Source: Canna indica
Taxonomy: Eukaryota > Streptophyta > Magnoliopsida > Zingiberales > Cannaceae
DNA: 64,000 nucleotides
Assembly: GCA_034359265.1 (NCBI GenBank)
Contig: CP136890.1
Location: 63,923,501 to 63,987,500, forward strand
Reading direction: 5' to 3'
Made by a program: the position numbers and the translations under genes. Positions 49,088-60,382 of this stretch are shown piece after piece (position 1 is the stretch's first letter; the number at the start of each line of letters is the position of its first letter). Below the pieces are notes generated by a model. That model saw only the letters and a list, made by a program, of their open reading frames with translations, searched no databases and was not told the DNA's origin.

Positions 49088-49310
49088 ACCCATTTCTAAT
49101 ATTAAAAAGGTGGGATCCAGTTTTAAAAACTCGAGAGTAAGTAACAAAAAAAAAATTATATAAGTCAGCATGCTGCATTGTCAACTTGATGGGGCGTCCG
49201 ACGAAAATTAAACGACATACCATAATTGGAACAAATGTCTTAATACATATATACAAATGAGACAAACGAAAGTACATGCCACAATTGAGACAAATGTCAA
49301 AGTACAAGTT
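48561..49310. other. Intergenic DNA with a (GA)n microsatellite
   Basis: Bases 48740-49020 are GC-richer, with open frames in several phases whose proteins (Pro/Gln/Arg-rich) I cannot assign. A pure GA run fills 49026-49083. Bases 49190-49300 carry ACAAATGTCWWARTACA twice. No gene is supported. Confidence 0.55.
49026..49083. repeat. (GA)n microsatellite
   Basis: About 29 uninterrupted GA dinucleotides. The Arg-Glu and Ser-Leu frames that cross it are artefacts. Confidence 0.95.
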
Positions 49311-49319
49311 ATATTTAGG

Positions 49320-49800
49320 TATTTTTTCCTTTAATTTATATTTGTATTATATTTGATGTTTATTAATTAATAGTTTTCAATTTTATTTTTCTATATTTTT
49401 TTTGTTAAAAATCTATATAGTCTTATTTATTTTGAAATATTATTGATTTATTTATTTTAAAAATTAATTATTAGTTTAAATTTTTATTCAAAAAATTATT
49501 TTAAATAAAATATATGTATTTTGAAATAAACTAATATCATTATATAAAAAAACTATTGCCATTTTTAAATTTACATCTTATTGATATTTAATTTTTATGT
49601 TACTTTATATTATAAATTTATTTATATGGGCTCTTTTATTTTCCTATATTTTTTTATACGAACGTATTATTGTTATGGTAACAATAATTATTAATTAATA
49701 ATTTAAGATAAATTATTTTTTATTTTTTTTATTTTTTTTATTTTTTAATTTAAATAATTAATTAAATATATTCTGAACTATGTAATCACTTTTCTCACTT
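49320..49800. repeat. AT-rich dispersed repeat, copy 1
   Basis: The segment with TTTACATCTTATTGATATTT and ATAAATTTATTTATATGG (49550-49640) is the reverse complement of sequence near 62380-62470, and similarity extends on both sides (about 49400-49790 against 62240-62600). No coding sign. Confidence 0.65.
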
Positions 49801-50250
49801 CTATTTTATATTAAAACATCACTTTGAGCAATGATTAACACGTTGTCTCAAACCGGATGTCTTTAATCACCCAAATTATTAGCACATCTATACCTGGCTG
49901 TTTTCAAGGCATATCTTCATTTTTCAAAGAATTAGACCAAAGAAATCACTTTAAAATGCTATTACTCAAAAATACGTTGGAACGTTTGAGACCATTCTTG
50001 TGGATAAGAACGTGCAGTACAAGCCTCACGGCAAAGTAATAAAAGGGAAAAAAAGAAGAAGACCAACTTCTGACTACTTTTGCAACTATTGGTAGAAGAT
50101 CTAGGTTGCCAGTCATGGAAATTTGTATCGAAGTCACAATGCCTTCCAAAGACCTGTTCAAAACAATTCCACAAGTTTAGACAGTCAGTACGTAGAAGCA
50201 TGTATAATAGCAGAGTTTGATGTTTTCAAAGATTTTTCATCGAATTACCG

Positions 50251-53200
50251 TCAGGCAGATGGATGATTTTGTTTCCGAAAGATCGGCCGGAGTCGCGCGA
50301 ATAATGATGATGATTTCTTGGGCTTGGTAGCACCATAAAGGAAGACTCTCAGTGGCACTCCTGAGTTGCTACTTAGATTAGCACATCTTCTTGATATGAA
50401 TAGTTGAAAGTTCTCATATAGTTTAGCCAATTGCTTGTCGATCTCAGACTGAACACCCCTCACTTGATCCATTCCTAGAAGCAGTTCACTTGAAGCCTTG
50501 TTGCTCTCCTGCTTCATGCTCATAACCTCACCTTTCAATCTTTCAGCTTCAGAGGCAGTGAAGAGTGCTTCTCCAGATGCTGAACTTGTGCTGACAACAC
50601 TTGTTATCTTCTCTTGCATGTGGTTGAGAGACTTGGACCTCCTTTCCAGCTCCTCCCTCAAGAGGGCACTCTGCTCCGCCCACACCTGGAGTTCAGTCTT
50701 CAATTCACTCAGTCTTTTCGTGACCGCTGCTTCTGTTTCGGGATTTGCGGTCCCTTCCCCTTCTTGTGGCTGCTTATCCTTCAGCTTGCTGATATCAGCT
50801 TGTAGATCCGCGTACTTTGATTTGAGCAGCTGTATGTAATTGTATGTTGTGCTGAATCTCAGCCAGAATTCTAAGTTTTTTCCGATCAAATCGTCGATAT
50901 CCGTATGCAGAGCACCCTTCTGCTCGTTGATGCTCTCTTCATTAATTCCTTCAGCAATGTTTTCAACATTAAGATCTTGAGGCATCTCAGAGTCAGAAGG
51001 GTTCTGATTCTTCATGTTAAGCCTCATCTTTAGAGAGGCCAACTGTTCTTTCAGCAACCGGATCTCCTCATCTCTTATTGCAATAACATTAACCAGTTCT
51101 CCTATCAGAGCCATCATCTCTCTAATGTAGTCTTCATTCTTCTTCTCCACTTCATGCAGTTCTGATTTCTTCTCTCCCAATGCATTGGTTGCTGCCCCAT
51201 TCTGGCAGAAATCTTCCAGGAAATTAACAAGTGGCTGAGCTACATGAATCTCCTCCACCAAATCCTCCTTGATTTCGCATATTTCAGTTACCTCTTTAAC
51301 TTCCCCTAGTGGTTCAGCAACTGAAGTGGAATCCTCTTCCTCGGTGAATTCATGTCCAATGCAAGCATCTTCCACAGGTTTAGGAGGGAGCATCTTCTCT
51401 GAAATTCCATTGAGGCTTTGACAAGCTTCAACTAAGTTTTGATGGAAACTTAATTCTTGGTGTCGGAGATATTTCTCAATTGCGTGCACATTGCTCAGCC
51501 CCCCTTCGACTTCATTCAGTCTTTCACTCAGCAGACTTGAGTCCTTGATCATAACCATCTTCTGCTCTTCCAAGTTCTGCAGGTTCTTCTCGAGCTCAGT
51601 GCTTTCGGAAGTCAACCGATTTATTTGTACAGCCTGAGATGAAACTGTGATTTCCAGTCTGACAATTATGTTCACGAGCTCATTAACCTTCTCTGCAACT
51701 TCCGCAGCAGAACTCTGAGGATTCATTTTAAAATAATCGTTAATTTTCTCTCGAATCAACTGCAACTCAAGCTTTGCCTTGTTCAGAGACTCGGTTTCTT
51801 TCTCCATGTTCTTAGCAGCAAAGATCATCTCCGTGCTTTCATCAATCGTCGCTTCATTTTCCATCTCAGATTCACAATACTTACTCTTGAAAGCATTCAA
51901 CTGTTCTTTAGCCATGTTAATTCTTCCCAACTCGGCTTCTGCATGCTCCACCGATTCCTTTCGCTGCTGCAGCACTCGGTCCACGGCATCTTCACAGGAC
52001 TTGAGGGATAATTCTACCATTACTTTCTGCTCCTCGGAGTCTTCCATGCCTGCGGAGCTAACACCAGACCCATTTTGCCAACAACAAATTTCTCCTTGCA
52101 GGTCCACTATTTGCTTCTCGATCTCCCAATATTTGGCAATGCCATTCTCATATGAGCTTCTGACAAATTCTTTTTCGGATTGTAGAACCAGTATTTCCTT
52201 CTCCAGCTTATTGATCTCTTCTTGAGCTTTTGCTTCATCAGCTTCAGGAGGGGGACTCCTATCCGGTGAATTCTTTTGTGACACATTGTTTTCTCTTCTC
52301 TTCTTGATCAAATCTTCGATTGTTCGTTTGTTGATTCTACTTGGATCGACGGGGGTAAATGCTTTTGGATAATTCTCATCCTCCTCCTCCTCTAGCATTG
52401 CATACGGGACTTGTTCAGGGCAAGCAGTTGCAATGATGTGGTTGGCTTTCTGTAGTTCTCCCGAGATGCGATCATAATTTTCAGCCAATGCTCGGTACGC
52501 CCTGTAGACATCTTCCACAAAGCTTATCAGCTCGGGTCTCCTTTTGAAGTACAATTCTGCTCTTTTTGCAAACGAATCTGCATCTGCTTCGACGAGCTTG
52601 AGCATGTTGTGCACTGTGTCTTCCATCTCTGTAATGAAGGTTAATCCCACTTGTAAGAAACCAGGAAGAACAATGATGGATTACAAAATATTATTTTTGC
52701 ATTGACTAAATTCATAGTGAAAGCATTAATTTTACAGAAGTTTGAATTAGTCATTTTTGATATACAAGTGAATCTGGTTCCAGGTCATCTATATATATAA
52801 CAACAAAAAAGATCTCTTCAATAGTTCAATCTTATATCTGGAAAATATATATGAAAAAATTAAAAGATATTGCCAGTGCTTTGCCGACCATATCTATGAA
52901 CTAGCTGCATTTAAACTAATAATTTAATGCTGGCTGAAAGAATTTTCTTATTTGCTTCTACATCATACAGAAGAAATAAATTAATGTTTAACCAGCACTA
53001 AAGCAGTCAAATTGTTCCAGGTCTTTGAGTTGCTGCTTCTAATAATATTGCATGCATTGTTCTTGAACTCATTCACGGATGAACACATTAATCTTAAGAA
53101 AACTATATATCTGCAATTGCAAGATTCTTATCAAAAATTGCTTACTACAATGATCGAATGTCCAAAAATAAGATATATCTGTAGATAAGGAGTTCATGAA

Positions 53201-53349
53201 GAGGAGGCAAACAAGATGAGAAAAAGAAACAAGTTAAGAAGAGTTGGAGACTGACCTCGGAGATTGCCATCGAGCCATTTCGACTGCTTTGTCCTTATGT
53301 GGCTCGCCGCCCACCACGAGTACGCGTTGCTCTCGGCCTTCTTGAGCAT
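50251..53349 (-). CDS. NET2: NET2-type (NETWORKED/KIP1-like) actin-binding protein, two exons
   Basis: Exon 1 is 53349-53256 and exon 2 is 52628-50251. The 627-bp intron has GTCAGT donor and TTACAG acceptor, and the joined protein has 823 residues. Residues 1-31 (MLKKAESNAYSWWAASHIRT, then KQSKWLDGNLR) join across the splice to EMEDTVHNMLKLVEADADSF and AKRAELYFKRRPELISFVED. This gives a complete NET actin-binding domain to about residue 91. ATACPEQVP and EEINKLEKEILVLQSEKEF with long coiled coils follow, marking the NET2 branch, and a basic C-terminus (VPLRVFLYGATKPKK, FARLRPIFRKQ). NET2 proteins decorate actin filaments and tie them to membranes; Arabidopsis members are prominent in pollen. 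The frame is intact and codon use differs from the element relics. An ATG at 52650 within the intron is not the start. Confidence 0.95.
52629..53255 (-). other. NET2 intron 1
   Basis: Donor GTCAGT and acceptor TTACAG give a phase-1 intron that restores the actin-binding domain. It is AT-rich (notably 52660-53200) and shows no inserted element. Position within the domain after the WLDGNLR motif fits the family. Confidence 0.9.
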
Positions 53350-53760
53350 CTTTTCTTCCTCACTCTGTATTGTCTGAGAAGGAATTAGAGAGATCTCTGA
53401 CCTGCTTCTTCTGTGAGAAAGAGAGAAGGCTGTGAAGTTGAGATGAGAAGGGCTGTTGAGAAGAAGAGGAGCAGGGAGGGGGAGAAAAGGAGGAGATTGT
53501 TTGAGACAGAGATGCTTTGGTAGCTGTAGTGCTTCCTAAAAATGGAGGGAATCGTTGCAGAAGGCGAGCTGGAAGCGCGAAACAGAAGGAGGATGACGAC
53601 GTTTGTATTCGCTTCTTCGCAAATCCGCGCTGGTGTTTGAAAAATCAACGAGAAAAATGGGAGTAAAACAGGGAAAATGGCGAGGGAGAAGTCGGAAAAA
53701 GTTGCATTGCTGGCTGAGGTTGTGCATAGGGTGTTAAATAAAATATGCACGCGTAAACAC
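53350..53760 (-). promoter_or_regulatory. NET2 leader and proximal promoter
   Basis: Upstream of the ATG the minus strand is strongly pyrimidine-rich (CTCCTCCTTTTCTCCCCC near 53470-53500 and CTTCTCTCTTTCTC near 53410), as in many plant 5' leaders. Further up, about 53725-53745, CATATTTTATTTAACACC could serve as a TATA-like element. The transcription start cannot be read from sequence. Frames on this stretch (for example 53385-53750) are composition effects. Confidence 0.4.
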
Positions 53761-53836
53761 GACCCAATTATAGACCCGAGTTTTTAGGGTCGAATTAGAT
53801 TTTAGTTTTTTTTTTGTAATTAAAATTAATTCGAAA

Positions 53837-53839
<3 letters not shown>

Positions 53840-53872
<33 letters not shown>

Positions 53873-53948
53873 TACTTTAATCTTCGTAGTTAAAATGTAT
53901 TATTGATTTGAATATTAATTTTAAGGGCATATATATATATATATATAA
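53840..53948. repeat. Two (TA)n microsatellites upstream of NET2
   Basis: A run of about 15 TA units fills 53840-53870 and a shorter one 53931-53948. They lie between the promoter and the MITE. Confidence 0.9.
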
Positions 53949-53978
53949 TCAAGTGATTAAATCAATGTAATTCAATTA

Positions 53979-54194
53979 CGACATGTTTGCTCCACGAGAT
54001 AAGAGAAAATATGATAAGTGATGGATTATTAATCATTATTTATTTAGTGCATAGATTAGAAGAAAATAAGAATATAAGAATATAAAATTGATATTATATC
54101 TAATGTACACCAAATTTAAAAAATTCATATACAATTTTTCATCATTTATTATCAAATCCAATCATATTAGAAAAAAAATGAAGCAAACATGCTC
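53979..54194. mobile_element. Tourist-like MITE with TTA target duplication
   Basis: This is a 216-bp insert with ends CGACATGTTTGCTCCA and, inward from the right, GAGCATGTTTGCTTCA. It is flanked by TTA at 53976-53978 and 54195-54197. It is AT-rich and non-coding. Size, ends and TTA duplication fit PIF/Tourist MITEs. It lies about 630 bp upstream of the NET2 start codon. Confidence 0.78.
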
Positions 54195-54197
54195 TTA

Positions 54198-54556
54198 GGC
54201 CGTCGGTGAGTTGTTTTTTATTTTCGTGCTGTGTTCGCGCCATCAATTAATAAGCAACGGCCGCTGGTAGCCGTGGCTACTGACTTATTTATAGCACTGA
54301 CGGCTTTCGTGCCCCCACTAAACCTTCGCTATTATGTTATTTCATTTCGCGCCTCGTGTACGCCATCAGATATGAGTGATGGCCTTAGGCGGCCGTATGC
54401 GAGCCGCGGCTGATTTGGTTACATCAGCCACGGCCGCTGCGGCCGATTTGATTACATCAGCCACAGTCGCTGCGGCCTCGGAAAGCCGTGAATGGTTCTA
54501 ACGGCCCAGGTGGCCGTCGGTGAACCCCGTTGCTGATAGCTAATATTCTAGTAGTG
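54198..54556 (-). mobile_element. Truncated CACTA end, same family as 478-7798
   Basis: It ends in TAGTAGTG and closely matches 7468-7798, including GTTTTTTATTTT, CGCCATCAATTAATAAGC and GCTAATATTCTAGTAGTG. A 45-bp segment (GATTTGGTTACATCAGCCAC) is duplicated at 54410-54475. The sequence begins abruptly at the MITE duplication, and no opposite CACTA end is found, so it is a fragment. Confidence 0.82.
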
Positions 54557-55269
54557 TAAGGAGGTGGATTTAATTTTAAAATCCAATCCACTGTTTGCTA
54601 CAACAATGGATAAGAATCAAGCCGAAAATTGGGTGAATTTGTTTTGGCCCAAATCCACTATTGGTCCGATTTAGAAAACTTATAAGGCATAAATTCACAA
54701 TATATGGATTTTATATCTTATCCATGTTTTTTATCCTATGTCAAAACAAACATAGGATAGAATTTTAAGAAATCTTTTTGAATTTCTATCACACCCTTAT
54801 TCACCTTAAATCTTATCTTATTCAAATTATATCATGCAAAGCAAACATAGCCTTAGTGTACTGGATTGTGATGGATTGAGTTTTATACATAGTAAATTGA
54901 TTTGGGGTTCGAATATTTCCTATACCAATCTCACTTAACTTGATTTTGTAGATAATTATATATTTGTAAATAATATGTACATATATTAATATTATATAAT
55001 TTGATTTTTTGTAAATATTTCCTATATCAACCTCACTTAACTTGATTTTGTAAATATTAATATACGTAAATAATATTTACTTATATTAATATTTACGTAA
55101 ACCGTTCCTGGATGTGTTTGACTCGGACAATGTATTGATGGTTGTCATGCTTCAAGTATCATTTGCCACGTGACCTTGTTTTGACGAAGGGCTAACGGAG
55201 GGCTAACAGATGTGGCCTATGCGAACCACTAATGAAGTGGAGGGAGTTCTGTGAACACTTTGAAGTCAA
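54557..55269. other. AT-rich DNA, possible MITE remnant; no gene seen
   Basis: Bases 54575-54860 contain TTTAAAATCCAATCCACTG, AACAAACATAGGATAG and end in GCAAACATAGCCTTA, which looks like the right end of a PIF-type MITE whose left end is missing. At 54913-55095 a segment with TTCCTATACCAATCTCACTT + AACTTGATTTTG is present twice. The rest is unremarkable. Confidence 0.4.
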
Positions 55270-56472
55270 TGTAGGTCTTGCGCACATGGCGTACACTAGG
55301 GGGGGTGAATAGTATATTTGTTAAACTTAAGCCTAAATTTGGTTTTAATCCTTTTCTTAAATTACTTAAACAAAACACAATATGAGTTAATTACGTGCAG
55401 AAGCAAATGATAATCAATATAAGCAAGCACAAATAATAGAGCAATGCAAACACTATAAATTTATAGTGGTTCAACCCCAATGTCTACTCCACTACCTAAG
55501 AATCCCGCTTAGGATTTTCCAACTTTGTTTTACTAGATTAATTATTTCATTTACAATGAGGACGTTTCATTGAGAAGTTTCTATACTCACTTCGAAGACA
55601 CTTCCACACCCGGAAATCTCCACCCTCACACCGAGTGAACTTATCCACCCCAATTCCTAAGGAACACTCCTAACCTAGTTTACACAAGTGGATTTATATC
55701 TCTATACCAAAGTGACCACAACTACAAGACTAAAACACTAGGTCTTTATACACTTGATAGACAATGAAACTAACAACAATAATATAACAATAATGGAGCA
55801 ATAAATCAAATAATAAAGTACTTAGCTCCGCAACAAGATTACTAACTTCCTCTTGATGCCTTTGATGATGAAACAAAAAAAATAAGGCTCAATTAAGGGT
55901 TTAGGCTCCAAACTAGGGTTTCTCAAGAGATGTGGCTTAGTGAAAGCTTTTGTATCACTTATAATGGCTCAATAATGGTTAGAGAACATAAGAAAGACAG
56001 TGTATGTGTTTATATAGAGAGGCATAAAAAGAGTAACACACCACTCAACGGCTCCAAAACTAGTCGTTACCGTCCGCCGGTTGATCGGTCGATCATCGAC
56101 TGATCAACTGGAAAGTAATGGTACTTTCTGGTCGACCGAACCATTGGCCAAAACTGCACTAAATGCAATTTTAGCAAGGTCTTCAGGTTCAAGTTTTGGG
56201 TTTGATTGTTTAGGGATTTTTGCATCATAATGAGGATTAATATAATCATTCTAAACACCCTAAACCTAGACTCTATTCTCGACGAATCCAAGCATGTCAG
56301 CCAACGTCCTTCTGATTTTTCAATTTCTTTGATTTCTCCTATGCTTCCAATCGCGGACATCGTGCGCTAACTGATATGGAACCTGAAAATACTTCTCCAT
56401 GAAAATATTAGTTCCATGTTTGTTATTATCAAAACCGAAATTATGATCAATGTTGAAAACCTTACGCCAACA
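55270..56472 (-). mobile_element. Copia solo LTR (copy iv)
   Basis: On the plus strand it begins TGTAGGTCTTGCGC and ends GCCAACA, 1203 bp, with the group landmarks GTGGTTCAACCCCAATGTCT and TTGTTATTATCAAAACCGA. No primer site lies beside it. GTCAA occurs immediately left (55265-55269) and again at 56478-56482, five bases beyond the expected border, which may be the target duplication with a shifted edge. Confidence 0.75.
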
Positions 56473-56573
56473 CTATAGTCAAAGGGGGTTTCGTATAATT
56501 TACCCTAATATTATTCTTAAGTGACCGAAGCGAAGGTTCAAAATAAAAAGTTTCTAACTAAAATATCAAAATA

Positions 56574-56663
56574 AATAACTCTTCAGAGGATGAAAATTAT
56601 ATCCCACCAATAAAACAAGAAGAAGAGTATTGCTCGGATGACGATAATGTCGATGAGGAATAA
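56574..56663 (+). pseudogene. CACTA transposase C-terminal tail
   Basis: The frame reads SSEDENYIPPIKQEEEYCSD, then DDNVDEE and a stop, the acidic DUF4216-linked tail seen also at 3033 in the other CACTA copy. The rest of the transposase is missing on the left. Confidence 0.55.
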
Positions 56664-56872
56664 TTGTAAATGAATAGTATATTTTCAATTATTTATTTAT
56701 TTTTGATTAAATCTATCTACATTATATATTAGATAGATTAAATATATATATAATCTAATTATATGTTTGTTCGACGGCTATGGGTCGAGGAGCGTATGTT
56801 CGTAGAACCCCCCGACAATTATCAACCGTAGCCCTAGCCACCACCTCCTCCACTGATGTCGCCCTAGTCGCC

Positions 56873-59696
56873 TATAATATCCTAGATATTAATATTTATT
56901 TTTGTTATGATTTATGTTTGTCAGCCTATTGGGCTAGTCCGAGGTCAGGCCGAGTCGACTCATGGTCCGGTGCGAGCTCGCAAGTTCGGGTAAGTAGCAA
57001 TATGAATTTTGCGATTTCTTTTCCTGCATAGATAAATTTATTTAATTATTCTATTGCGTGTGCTTGAATTATTAAATTATGTTGCATGGGTGTGCATGTG
57101 ATTTGATGCCTATGTGGAGCATGGGGTTAGATTGAGTTAAGGTGGGTTAGCGAGTTGGATTCGGACTTGAGGCGGATGCAGGTTTGAAAAGTGTTAGTGG
57201 ATTGAGGGTTTCAGGAGGGCAGTATAAAGACCCCCCCTCATTGGCTTGGCGGCTCCCTTTTGGAGCCGCACAAGTTTTCTTGGAGAGAGGAGCCGCGCCG
57301 CCCCTCTCCCCCTCTCTTGGAGCCGCCGCCCTCAAGCAGCCAGCCGCCGAGCCCCCTCTTCTTCCCCTTTCCTTAGAGGCCAAGCCGTCGGCTTCGTTGA
57401 AGCCGCCGCTTTCTTGAAGCTTTGGAGCCACCGCCCCTTCCTTGAGGAGCCGAGCCGCTGCCACCCTTTGGGGCCGGATTCGGAGGCCGCCGATCGGATA
57501 ATTCTCCTCTAATCTTTCTTCCTAATCGGGTGAGTGGTTTTACCCCTCATTTTCTTGAGTTTTCTCTCGTGTTCTTGAGCCAATTTGGGCGTTGTGACGT
57601 TCTTGTTGTTTCCCGTCGATTCTTGTGTTTTGATCGCCGAATTCTTATGTCGACTTGTGGGAAGGAACCCGAGATTTCCCCTTTGTTGCTCGGCAGCCCT
57701 AGGACTATCCTAGTGCTTGAAAATTCACTAGGGGTGCCCTTGAGGTGTTTGATGAAATGCCTAAATTAAAGATGATTCCTGTTTATTTTATGATCTATGC
57801 CTTGGATTGCTTACCAATTTAGGTTCCTATAATATCAATGCATATTTTGTGATTAAATCTGTGATTTTGGGGTATTAATTATGTTTTACAAGGATAAGAA
57901 TTTGATCTTGACGTCATGTGTGTTCTTGGTATGAGTTCTTGATCATGAAGCTTGATATTTGTTTAAAGATGGTATTGATGCATGCAAATCTTGTTTAGCA
58001 ATTAAATATTATTTTTGTCCTTATGAGATTTATCTCGATATTATAAATCTGTTGATAGTGATTAAGGATTTAATTTTTATGAATTTCGAATTAATTATCA
58101 TGATATGCTGAAAATTCAATCTTGCTGAAAACTCCATGTTGAATTGTTGATTCATGACTGATTTTGAAAACTTTGTTGTAATGTGTATAGTTTACTGAAC
58201 ATAGTCGTGTAACCTATCATTTGACCAGAAAACATAGTCCGGATCCATAGGATACACTTTGGAAGTCAGATTCGACTTGGGTGCACCAATTTTGGGCTCA
58301 ACAGTAAACTAAAAATAAAACCTAAAACAAAACCCTAATTTCGGCAAATGGAAATTTTAATTGCATAATTAAAATTCAAAGTGCAGCATAATCTGTTATG
58401 AGCCAACAAATAAATTTTGTGCATGAAATAAAACCTCATGGATTGATGGATTACGGGTCTAGGTGTTGGGATTGGGCATATAGTGTTGCGGCGCTTCCCA
58501 ATAAAGACACCCCTAAGACACCGTATGAGACACTTGACTTAGGTCTTATTTGTGCCATATCTTTATGAATAGCGGAGTGACTCGGATAGAGCCAAATTGC
58601 AAGCTTGGCCCGGAAGGTTGGATGGTTAATTCTCAACCTGTGTTTAAAGGAATATGTTTAGATGGGTGAATCCGGATTATTCCTACGTTATCTTTTTGGA
58701 ACAAGTTCGGATAGGCAAATCCCGATTGTTCCTATATTTTCTCGTGGAATAAGTTCGGACGAGCGAATCCCGATTGTTCCTGAGTTTTCTCGTTGAATAA
58801 GTTCGGACGGGCGAATCCCAATTATTCCTACGATATCTTTAAGGGACAAGTTTGGACAGGCGAATCCCGATTGTTCATACGTTTCTCGTGGAGCAAGTTC
58901 GGACGAGCAAATCCCGATTGCTCCCGAGTGTCTTTATTAAGGAATAAGTTCGGATGGACGAATCCCGATTATTCCTATGTTTGATCTAAGGGTTCTCTTT
59001 TAGGATAAGCTCGGATGGGCCAATCCCAATTATCCTCGTAACCCTTAAGTGTGATCTGTTGCCTTAGGGCACAGTAGGCTGAGGACTGTTGCACTTCACT
59101 GCTAGAGTGTTGAATGCCTTCGGGCGTGTGGTGGCCAAATGGCCTGATAGCTAGTCACTCCCTTATAACTTTATTCCTGTTTGTGACAGGTGTTTTATCA
59201 TATGCTATATCTCTGTGTTTGGTTTCTCGTGGGGGTTCGTAGAACCGATCACTGAGTTCTTTGAACTCACCCATTGTCGTTTTTGTTTTGTTTGCAGAAC
59301 TTGACTGATGAGGTGGGCTGGAGCACTTGGTGCGGCTAGAGGGAAAAGGAGTCACATTGATCTCATAGCAGTCCTAGTTAGGGGTCGTAGTTAAGTCTTT
59401 GGTAGTTTGTCATGCACCTATGCTTTGGTATGTTGGAGTTGTAGTCCCTTGAGGACATTCATGTCTTTTATTTCAGATTTCACTTGTAAATAAACCGTTG
59501 AACCTTGATTTATTGTTTCTGCACTTTATTATTTTGCTAAACTTATTTCTAATGAAATCTGGTTATGTTTTCTCATTTTAAATAAAACTCGTTACATTCT
59601 TTCCGCTAGGTTTTATTATCATAAGTTGGCATGTGCATGAGTTAGGCTGCGGGGTATACCCTGGCCGGTCACGTGACCCTGGGTTGGGGCATGACA
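56873..59696 (-). mobile_element. Solo LTR of the TGTCACGCCCC family (copy C)
   Basis: On the minus strand it begins TGTCATGCCCCAACCCAGGG. On the plus strand its other end is TATAATATCC where copy B predicts TGTAAGACCC, so that border has mutated. TCGCC flanks both sides (56868-56872 and 59697-59701). Length is 2824 bp. It contains a GC-rich block (57240-57480) whose frames are composition effects, and a tandem array at 58640-59040. No internal retroelement genes. Confidence 0.85.
58640..59040. repeat. ~55-bp tandem array within solo LTR C
   Basis: About seven imperfect units built from GGAATAAGTTCGGACGGGCG + AATCCCGATTATTCCTACG. Start landmarks AAGTTCGGA or AAGTTTGGA recur at about 58703, 58751, 58799, 58849, 58899 and 58947, with a diverged last unit near 59008. 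Copies A and B show no comparable array. Confidence 0.85.
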
Positions 59697-60382
59697 TCGC
59701 CCCGCCTCCAATCACTATCCTATCTCCATCCACTATCATCTCTTCGCCTCCACCCATCACCCCCGTCTCTAGCCATCGTCCCTTTGCCTCCACCCACAGT
59801 TAATATCCCTTCTCTAGCCACCGTCCCTTCTACTACATCCACCATCCCCTCTATTTGGTTGCCACTCCTCCAGTTGATCCAAGTCTGTCGATGCCGGTGT
59901 CGTCGACATCGCGACGTAGGCCACGAGGGCCGAACACAATTCTACGTTCGTTGGGCGAGGGGCAGCAGCGCAAACCAATTAGTGTGTGTGACAAGAGTAA
60001 TGTATTATTTATATAAAATTTAATATATCGTAATATAATTGAACTTTATATTTTATGTATTTGGTTTGTGCATAAATCGATGTAAACAAGAATTTTTTAT
60101 TTTTTAATTTTTCAAGTTTATGATAAAACATCAGTGACGGCTTACCGACAATTATCCGTTAGTAAGTCGTGCCAACGACCACTGCGGTCATTGATGATAT
60201 CTTATCTGCGACGACTTTGGCGACTATCGCTGATGATTAGATATCAACGACGGCTCTAGCGACTATCACTGATAAGTTATTTGTGACAAGTCTTTTGGTT
60301 GTCGCAACTTATTAGCGACAAGCACTTCTGCGATGGTTTGTTGCAACGGTATTAGTCGTAGGTGAAACTTATATTTTTAGTG

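Larger units (their letters stand above)
56780..60023 (+). pseudogene. TnpA-like CACTA gene split by an LTR insertion
   Basis: The left part (56780-56872) begins MGRGAYVRRTPRQLSTVALA. The right part (59697-60023) is Pro/Ser-rich and ends HRDVGHEGRTQFYVRW, matching RYRDVGHEGLTEFSLRQ in the minus-strand gene of the element at 478-7798. The right part therefore corresponds to that gene's N-terminal region. The two parts are separated exactly by solo LTR C and its TCGCC duplication. Further exons are not seen before the element end at 60382, so the gene is also truncated internally. Confidence 0.6.
56540..60382 (+). mobile_element. CACTA relic on the plus strand, interrupted by solo LTR C
   Basis: The tail of a transposase (56574-56663) is followed by a TnpA-like gene split by the LTR at 56873-59696, then a repeat-rich 3' end finishing TTTTTAGTG at 60382. 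Read inward that end is CACTAAAAATATAAGTTTCA. Subterminal words GTGACGGCTTACC, GCGACGACTTTGGCG and GCGACAAGC fill 60130-60370. No 5' end is found, since the copy is truncated near the copia solo LTR. Its terminal sequence differs from that of the element at 478. Confidence 0.72.

Noticed and set aside
48888..49307. Long Ser-Leu and Arg-Glu frames across the GA run
   Set aside because: They are translations of the (GA)n microsatellite and have no independent coding support.
51779..52225. 148-codon plus-strand frame
   Set aside because: Antisense shadow of NET2 exon 2.
52629..52650. ATG upstream of the NET2 exon 2 frame as the protein start
   Set aside because: It lies inside the intron; splicing from exon 1 at 53256 completes the actin-binding domain.
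57147..57512. Three overlapping Ala/Pro/Arg-rich frames on both strands
   Set aside because: GC-rich block of solo LTR C; open in several phases through composition only.
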